Assembly: GCA_002358955.1 (NCBI GenBank)
Contig: DEPV01000121.1
Coordinates: 1 to 11,827, forward strand
Origin: Erysipelothrix sp. UBA3383
Lineage (GTDB): Bacteria; Bacillota_I; Bacilli_A; Erysipelotrichales; Erysipelotrichaceae
DNA length: 11,827 bases
Direction: 5' to 3'
Position numbers and translations under genes: made by a program. Below the pieces are notes generated by a model, which saw only the letters and a program-made list of their open reading frames with translations, was not told the DNA's origin and ran no database searches. Positions 7,570 through 11,827 of the stretch are shown here, one piece after another; the first letter of the stretch is position 1; each line of letters opens with the position of its first letter.

Positions 7570-8987
7570 CAATAGAACGTAGAGCTGGGGTATTGATGCC
7601 TGTATCATCCTTTCCAGGAACACTTGGAATTGGTGATTTAGGGGCTGATGCTTATTCCTTTATTGATGGTTTAGAAACAACAGGGACTACCATCTGGCAA
7701 CTCTTGCCACTAAACCCTGTAGGATATGGTAATTCACCTTATCAAACGTATTCTGCATTTGCAGGGGATGAGATCTATATCTCAATTGAAGATTTATATA
7801 AAGATTTAAATTTAGAATTCACTCATGATGCCGTTGTTGGGAAACAAGTGGATTATGAAGCAACACGTGCTTTGAAAAATACATATCTTAAAAAGGCATT
7901 TGAGGCATTTAGCCCCAATGCCGAATATGAAGCTTTTTTAGAGCAGGCATTCTGGCTTGATGAATATGCTGAGTTTATCTCATTAAAAGAAAAGAACGGC
8001 TTTAAATCATGGCTGGAATGGACTGAGTTTGAAGTTGAAGATAAGGCTAAAGACTATCATAAGTTCTTACAATATGTCTTCTTCAAACAATGGTTAGCAC
8101 TTAAAGAATATGCTAACAAAAAGAATATTCTAGTTGTTGGAGACATTCCAATTTACTTGGGTCATGATTCAGCAGATGTCTACTTCAATCAGAAAGAGTA
8201 TTACCTTGATAAAGATGGACGTCCAACTCTAGTAGCTGGAGTACCACCAGATTTCTTCTCAGAAGATGGTCAGTTATGGGGTAATCCAATCTATAAATGG
8301 GATGAGATGGCTAAGAATGATTATGCATTCTGGGTTGATCGTTTCAAATGGAACCAATTGGCTTATGATGTGATTCGTTTAGACCACTTCCGTGCTTTTG
8401 ATACTTACTGGGTCATTGATGGTAAGAGTGAAACTGCTGCAAATGGAGAATGGTTGATTGGACCTCGTAATCATTTCTTTGATGCGATGTACAAACACAT
8501 TCCAAACTTACAGCTGGTTGTTGAGGACTTGGGTGATTTAAGACCTGAGGTCTTAGAACTGCGTGATGATTATAACTTAATGGGTATGACCATCATTCAA
8601 TTCCACTTAAAACCACATGAGGTTGAAAGTTCACTGAAAGAGGCGAAGAACTTACTAGCGTATACAGGAACTCATGATAACAAGACATTATTAGGACGTC
8701 TTGAGGAATTAAGTGCTGATGAGCAACTTGAGTTAAGTGAAATCTTGAAGTCCCATGGCTTTAATGAAGAGTTACTATGGCAACAAATCATTCATCATAC
8801 AATGGCACTGAACTGCAACTGGGCAATTTTACCTTACCAAGATTTAATTGGTATGGAGAATGATGCACGCATCAATGAGCCAGGAACCGTAGGATCTCCT
8901 AACTGGGAGTGGAAACTGGATTCTTATGAAACTCTAGATGCTGCAATGGCTCAGTTAAAGACACTTGTCCAAGCAACAAATCGTTAA
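7566..8987 (+). CDS. malQ: 4-alpha-glucanotransferase (amylomaltase)
   Basis: This is a GH77 cytoplasmic enzyme that transfers maltodextrinyl units between alpha-1,4-glucans. It releases glucose and builds chains long enough for MalP. From the chosen start the protein has 473 residues; starting at 7551 would add MENKT. The N-terminus RRAGVLMPVSSFPGTLGIGDLG is the classic amylomaltase opening, and TIWQLLPLNPVGYGNSPYQ (42-60) follows. GDIPIYLGHDSADV (192-205) is conserved. Catalytic regions are IRLDHFRAF with nucleophile Asp273, VVEDLG with acid/base Glu320, and TGTHDNKT with Asp371. The C-terminus carries the ALNCNWAILPYQDLIG and NEPGTVGSPNWEWKL motifs found at the end of bacterial MalQ, so the gene is full length. 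Length and motif set match the short bacterial amylomaltase type (about 480-500 residues), without the N-terminal modules of E. coli MalQ. It is coupled to malP by ATGA. No clear terminator follows. Confidence 0.95.
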   Translation: MTIERRAGVLMPVSSFPGTLGIGDLGADAYSFIDGLETTGTTIWQLLPLNPVGYGNSPYQTYSAFAGDEIYISIEDLYKDLNLEFTHDAVVGKQVDYEATRALKNTYLKKAFEAFSPNAEYEAFLEQAFWLDEYAEFISLKEKNGFKSWLEWTEFEVEDKAKDYHKFLQYVFFKQWLALKEYANKKNILVVGDIPIYLGHDSADVYFNQKEYYLDKDGRPTLVAGVPPDFFSEDGQLWGNPIYKWDEMAKNDYAFWVDRFKWNQLAYDVIRLDHFRAFDTYWVIDGKSETAANGEWLIGPRNHFFDAMYKHIPNLQLVVEDLGDLRPEVLELRDDYNLMGMTIIQFHLKPHEVESSLKEAKNLLAYTGTHDNKTLLGRLEELSADEQLELSEILKSHGFNEELLWQQIIHHTMALNCNWAILPYQDLIGMENDARINEPGTVGSPNWEWKLDSYETLDAAMAQLKTLVQATNR

Positions 8988-9132
8988 TAATTTTTACAAT
9001 TTATAAATTCCCTAAATCTCATATTAACACTATTGATACAAGGGAAATAGAACACAACGGGTCTTATGGATCGGTTGTTTTCTATTTATTATAGTTCATT
9101 CAAGAAATACTATACATTCAAAGCTATGATCA

Positions 9133-9160
9133 TTGTCATGTTGGTCAAACATGATATGAT
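9133..9160 (+). promoter_or_regulatory. Candidate sigma-A promoter of the acetyltransferase pair
   Basis: TTGTCA at 9133-9138 (5 of 6 to the -35 consensus), a 16-bp spacer, and TATGAT at 9155-9160 (5 of 6 to the -10 consensus) preceded by TG at 9152-9153 as an extended -10. Transcription would begin near 9167, giving a leader of about 24 nt that includes the GATGAGG ribosome binding site (9174-9180). An alternative overlapping pair, TTGGTC at 9141-9146 and GATAAT at 9164-9169 with a 17-bp spacer, is also possible. Confidence 0.6.
9136..9154 (+). promoter_or_regulatory. Inverted repeat inside the promoter spacer, possible operator
   Basis: TCATGTT (9136-9142) and AACATGA (9148-9154) are perfect inverted arms separated by 5 bp (GGTCA). 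They fill the space between the -35 and -10 boxes of the candidate promoter. The arm spacing suits a dimeric regulator on one DNA face. It does not resemble the AACGTT site before malP, so a different regulator is implied if it is functional. Confidence 0.45.
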
Positions 9161-9190
9161 ACTGATAATAAAAGATGAGGAATTGATATT

Positions 9191-9832
9191 ATGTCAAAAG
9201 ATTTTGATTACAAACAAATGCTGGAAGGGAAACTGTATATGTATCCTGGAATCCACAAAGAAAACAATGCCGAATACGGACGTGCTTTAGCACAGAAAAT
9301 TAATAATTTACCCATGTCAGATCGTGATGAGATTGTGCGTATGGAAAAAGAACTTTTCGGAAGTACCGGGGAGAACATCTTTGTAAACCCACCGCTGTTC
9401 ATTGACTATGGAAAACACATCCATATGGGAGAGAATGTTTACTGTAATATGGGATGTACATTCCTAGACGTAAATAGCATTACTATTGGAAATAATGTGA
9501 TGTTAGGACCCAATGTTTCACTGTATACAGCAGGACATCCAATTGATCCTGAAGTACGCATTACCACTATTGAATTTGGTTATCCAATTGTGATTGAAGA
9601 TAACGTCTGGATTGGTGGAAATGCTACAGTAGTGCCAGGTGTTACCATAGGTAAAAACAGTGTTGTTGCTGCAGGATCTGTAGTTACAAAAGATGTTCCT
9701 GCTAATGTTGTCGTAGGGGGGAATCCTGCTAAGGTGATCCGTGCTATTACTGAGGAAGATGAATTACACTGGCGTAAATTTGAAAAAGAGTACTTTGAAG
9801 ACAAAGCAAAGTTTAACGAAAATAATAAATAG
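9191..9832 (+). CDS. maa: Maltose/galactoside O-acetyltransferase family protein, copy 1
   Basis: This 213-residue left-handed beta-helix enzyme of the LacA/Maa/NodL group transfers acetyl from acetyl-CoA to a sugar hydroxyl. The N-terminal Maa-type helical domain (residues 1-60, MLEGKLYMYPGIHKEN and RALAQKIN) precedes the hexapeptide repeats from about 75 to 185. His116 in TAGHPI is the equivalent of the catalytic histidine of LacA. The acetyl-CoA-binding end has GNPAKVIR (177-184). A maltose or glucose substrate is suggested by the position after malQ. Such acetylation has been proposed to let excess sugar leave the cell, but the real acceptor is not shown by sequence. The start at 9191 follows GATGAGG (9174-9180). 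The copy downstream is about 79% identical. Confidence 0.87.
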   Translation: MSKDFDYKQMLEGKLYMYPGIHKENNAEYGRALAQKINNLPMSDRDEIVRMEKELFGSTGENIFVNPPLFIDYGKHIHMGENVYCNMGCTFLDVNSITIGNNVMLGPNVSLYTAGHPIDPEVRITTIEFGYPIVIEDNVWIGGNATVVPGVTIGKNSVVAAGSVVTKDVPANVVVGGNPAKVIRAITEEDELHWRKFEKEYFEDKAKFNENNK

Positions 9833-9848
9833 TAAAGGTATTGATATC

Positions 9849-10484
9849 ATGAGTAAAGATTTTAATTATAAACAACTGTTAGAAGGTAAGTTATACATGC
9901 ATGCTGAAATCCATGAGGAAAATAACATTGATAAGGGTCGTGCTCTGACTGAAAAAATTAATCAGGTACCAATTAGCGATCGTGATGAAATTGTTCGCTT
10001 GGAAAAGCAATTATTTGGAAGTACAGGCGAGAACATTTTTGTTAACCCGCCACTGTTTGTAGACTATGGGAAACATGTTCATATGGGTGAGAATGTTTAC
10101 TGTAATATGAATTGTACCTTCCTAGATGTTAATACCATTACTTTAGGTAATAATGTTATGTTAGGGCCAAGTGTCTCATTGTTTACTGCAGGACATCCCA
10201 TTGATGCTGATGTACGTAATACAAAAATTGAATTTGGATATCCAATCGTGGTTGAAGATAACGTATGGATTGGTGGAAGTTCAACGGTACTTCCAGGTGT
10301 TACCATTGGTAAGAACAGTGTTGTAGCAGCAGGATCTGTAGTTACTAAAGATGTACCTCCTAATGTTGTTGTAGGGGGAAATCCTGCAAAAGTAATTCGT
10401 CCGATTACTAAAGAGGATGAAATCTTTTGGAGAAAACAAGAAGAAGCATATTTCGCTGATAAAGAAGCATTTTACAAAGAATAA
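9849..10484 (+). CDS. maa: Maltose/galactoside O-acetyltransferase family protein, copy 2
   Basis: This 211-residue paralogue of the gene before it aligns without gaps. I count 45 differences in 211 positions. Catalytic His116 (TAGHPI), the hexapeptide repeats and GNPAKVIR are kept, so both copies look active. Differences gather in the N-terminal acceptor-domain region (residues 18-40) and the C-terminal helix (191-211), with fewer in the beta-helix core. This suggests either relaxed ends or a shifted acceptor. The frame is open upstream to 9741, but the start at 9849 is chosen because it matches the copy 1 start (MSKDF) and has AAAGG at 9834-9838, while the longer form would overlap copy 1. 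The gap to copy 1 is 16 bp with no terminator or promoter, so the two are co-transcribed. Transcription should end at the hairpin at 10484-10517. Confidence 0.87.
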   Translation: MSKDFNYKQLLEGKLYMHAEIHEENNIDKGRALTEKINQVPISDRDEIVRLEKQLFGSTGENIFVNPPLFVDYGKHVHMGENVYCNMNCTFLDVNTITLGNNVMLGPSVSLFTAGHPIDADVRNTKIEFGYPIVVEDNVWIGGSSTVLPGVTIGKNSVVAAGSVVTKDVPPNVVVGGNPAKVIRPITKEDEIFWRKQEEAYFADKEAFYKE

Positions 10485-10517
10485 AAAATACCCGGTTCAT
10501 TTGAACTGGGTATTTTT
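10484..10517. terminator. Bidirectional Rho-independent terminator
   Basis: A 15-bp stem (10484-10498 with 10503-10517, one G-T pair, core CCCGGTTC/GAACTGGG) has a 4-nt loop ATTT. A runs on the left and T runs on the right give a U tract on both strands. It lies between convergent genes: it begins at the last base of the copy 2 stop codon and lies 9 bp beyond the stop of the minus-strand gene. Confidence 0.92.
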
Positions 10518-10526
10518 GAATCTATC

Positions 10527-11720
10527 TTATTGACTTGAGAAGTTGTCGAAGTAACCTTGTACATAGACAATCGGTGTTCCTTTATCTCCTGAACCACTTG
10601 TTAAATCACACAGTGATCCAACCAAGTCTACAACACGTCTAGGTGTTGTTCCAAGGGATGCTTGGGAATCTTCATCATTTTTAGCCTTGTTTTCAATTTC
10701 TTTACGAATTGCATCCTGAAGTTCTTGTCCACTGATATCTTTATAATCATTATCAGCTAAATACTTCAATTTAATTTCATTAGGTGTTCCTTCAAGTCCT
10801 GGTGTATATGCAGGTGATACTGTTGGGTCTGCAAGTTCCCAAATCATACCCATTGGATCTTTGAAAGCTCCATCTCCATAAACCATAACTTCCACATGTT
10901 TTCCAGTGCGTTCTAACATTCTTGCTTGAATTGCTTCAACAAGGTCAAAACATTCACGAGGGAATAGTTTCACTTCGTTTTCTGTAGATTTATTAGAACC
11001 TAATAATCCATACTCAGCATTATATCCGCTGCCATTAATGGATTGTGTCAGGATATCATCAAGTCCAAGAACATTCTTTGCTCCTGCATCTTTAAGGATA
11101 CGACGGGTTCTTTTATTACTGTGAATATCTGCAGTAAGAATTGCATCTGCATGATCCATAATGCTTGTCGCATTATTTGAGAAAACAAATTCTACTTCAG
11201 CACCTTCTGCTGTAACAATCTCAGCATAGTATGAAATATAGTCGATTCCAGTGAACGGGTGGGTGGTATTACCGAAATGTTTTCTAAAAGTCTCTAAATC
11301 AAGGACATCACTGTATGGATTCACTCCGGATTCGTCCAGTTGATCTAAAGTAATTAGGGCATTACCCACTTCATCAGATGGGTAGCTTAATTGAATGACC
11401 ACTTTATTTGCAGCAAGTGCAATTGCTTTTAAGATGGTAGAAAAACGGTTACGTGAAAGAATTGGGAATACAACTCCAATTGTTTCTTTACCTAATTTAC
11501 TTTGGATGTCTTGTGCAATCACATCGACATCAACATAGTTCCCTTGAGCACGTGCTACAATGGATTCAGTCATCGCAATAATGTCTTGATGTTCGACATT
11601 AAAGTTTTCACTTTCAGCAGCCTCTAAGATACTATTTGTTACAATTTCTACTAGATCGTCGTTCTCACGAATGATCGGGCAGCGAACTCCCCTTGAAACT
11701 GTTCCTACTTTTCTTTGCAT
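10527..11720 (-). CDS. CofE-like protein (coenzyme F420-0:L-glutamate ligase family), substrate unknown
   Basis: The protein has 397 residues. It begins with VSRGVRCPIIRENDDLVEIV (8-27) and carries TESIVARAQGNYV (51-63), the N-terminal signature of the F420-0:gamma-glutamyl ligase fold (COG1478/CofE). A later block, YGLLGSN, KLFPRECFDLVEAIQARML, then VEVMVYGDGAFKDP (276-289), lines up with the CofE stretch leading to its conserved DTFGRPW metal/nucleotide site, here changed to DGAFKDP. True CofE proteins are about 250 residues. This one has extra sequence in the middle (about 110-175) and a C-terminal tail (about 310-397), partly charged and helical (LQDAIRKEIENKAKND). F420 is not known in this kind of bacterium, so the ligase may add glutamate or another amino acid to a different acceptor. 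The start has AGGGAGG 8 nt upstream (minus-strand 11735-11729). It is transcribed alone, convergent with the acetyltransferases. Family assignment is fairly sure; function is not. Confidence 0.75.
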   Translation of the reverse strand: MQRKVGTVSRGVRCPIIRENDDLVEIVTNSILEAAESENFNVEHQDIIAMTESIVARAQGNYVDVDVIAQDIQSKLGKETIGVVFPILSRNRFSTILKAIALAANKVVIQLSYPSDEVGNALITLDQLDESGVNPYSDVLDLETFRKHFGNTTHPFTGIDYISYYAEIVTAEGAEVEFVFSNNATSIMDHADAILTADIHSNKRTRRILKDAGAKNVLGLDDILTQSINGSGYNAEYGLLGSNKSTENEVKLFPRECFDLVEAIQARMLERTGKHVEVMVYGDGAFKDPMGMIWELADPTVSPAYTPGLEGTPNEIKLKYLADNDYKDISGQELQDAIRKEIENKAKNDEDSQASLGTTPRRVVDLVGSLCDLTSGSGDKGTPIVYVQGYFDNFSSQ

Positions 11721-11750
11721 GATAAAAACCTCCCTGTTCTTAACTGAACT

Positions 11751-11759
11751 ATTCTAGCA
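11751..11759 (-). promoter_or_regulatory. Candidate extended -10 element for the CofE-like gene
   Basis: On the minus strand TGCTAGAAT reads as TGn plus TAGAAT (5 of 6 to TATAAT), placed 30 bp before the start codon. No good -35 box lies 16-18 bp upstream, which extended -10 promoters tolerate. The remaining 68 bp to the window edge is AT-rich, and nothing else is recognised there. Confidence 0.45.
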
Positions 11760-11827
11760 CATAATTACCAAAATTAGTAGTGAATATCAAATATGATTGT
11801 AAATAATGCGATTATATAAAAAGAATA

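Larger units (their letters stand above)
8988..9190 (+). other. 203-bp AT-rich intergenic region between malQ and the acetyltransferase genes
   Basis: The region contains an AT-only palindrome AATTTATAAATT at 8998-9009. It also holds a widely spaced inverted pair TTCCCT (9008-9013) and AGGGAA (9041-9046) with a 27-nt loop, and ATGATCAT at 9126-9133. None looks like a convincing terminator for malQ. The 3' third holds the promoter and inverted repeat listed separately. An open frame from 9066 runs into the next gene in another frame and lacks a ribosome binding site, so it is not taken as a gene. Nothing else is recognised. Confidence 0.6.
9178..10484 (+). repeat. Tandem gene duplication (two acetyltransferase units)
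   Basis: Units 9178-9832 and 9836-10484 are aligned at an offset of 658 bp. Similarity extends upstream of the start codons: AGG(A/T)ATTGATAT(T/C)ATG is found at 9178-9193 and 9836-9851. The duplicated segment therefore carried its translation-initiation region but not the promoter. Many third-position changes show the duplication is not recent. Confidence 0.85.

Noticed and set aside
9008..9046. TTCCCT/AGGGAA inverted pair after malQ as a terminator
   Set aside because: A 6-bp stem with a 27-nt loop and no T tract is too weak to call.
9066..9290. 74-codon open frame upstream of and overlapping acetyltransferase copy 1
   Set aside because: No ribosome binding site, it runs through the candidate promoter, and it continues out of frame into a well-supported gene. 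Its composition (Ile, Lys, Cys rich) looks like translated AT-rich noncoding DNA.
9741..9848. 36-codon N-terminal extension of acetyltransferase copy 2
   Set aside because: It overlaps the end of copy 1 in another frame, has no homologue in copy 1, and the start at 9849 has its own ribosome binding site and matches the paralogue.

Overview
The window is about 11.8 kb of AT-rich, densely packed DNA from a low-GC Gram-positive bacterium (Bacillota). Strong AAGGAG-type ribosome binding sites, a lipoprotein amylase inside a maltodextrin operon, a LacI-type regulator and A/T-ending codons all point there. The protein style resembles Erysipelotrichia (for example Erysipelothrix), but that is an impression from memory and not a search result.

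Positions 1-8987 hold a maltose/maltodextrin utilisation cluster on the + strand. In order it contains the 3' end of a substrate-binding protein (malE), two ABC permeases (malF, malG), a lipid-anchored GH13 alpha-amylase-family enzyme, a LacI-family regulator (malR-like), maltodextrin/glycogen phosphorylase (malP) and 4-alpha-glucanotransferase (malQ). Genes overlap or nearly touch (malF/malG ATGA, malG/amylase TAATG, malP/malQ ATGA). There are two exceptions. A stem-loop lies between malE and malF, and a stem-loop plus a paired AACGTT operator-like site lies between malR and malP. These suggest tuning of expression inside the operon.

The inferred pathway is as follows. The surface amylase trims alpha-glucans, MalE-MalF-MalG import maltodextrins, MalQ rearranges short chains and releases glucose, and MalP phosphorolyses longer chains to glucose-1-phosphate. 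No ATPase gene (malK/msmX) is present, so the transporter must use one encoded upstream or elsewhere.

Positions 8988-9190 are an AT-rich intergenic region ending in a good candidate promoter with an inverted repeat in its spacer. It drives two tandem, about 79% identical maltose O-acetyltransferase-family genes (9191-10484). They end at a bidirectional terminator shared with a convergent minus-strand gene (10527-11720). That gene encodes a 397-residue CofE-like protein (coenzyme F420-0:L-glutamate ligase family), in a lineage not known to me to make F420. It is the most puzzling gene in the window. I see no tRNA, rRNA, CRISPR array, insertion sequence or prophage.
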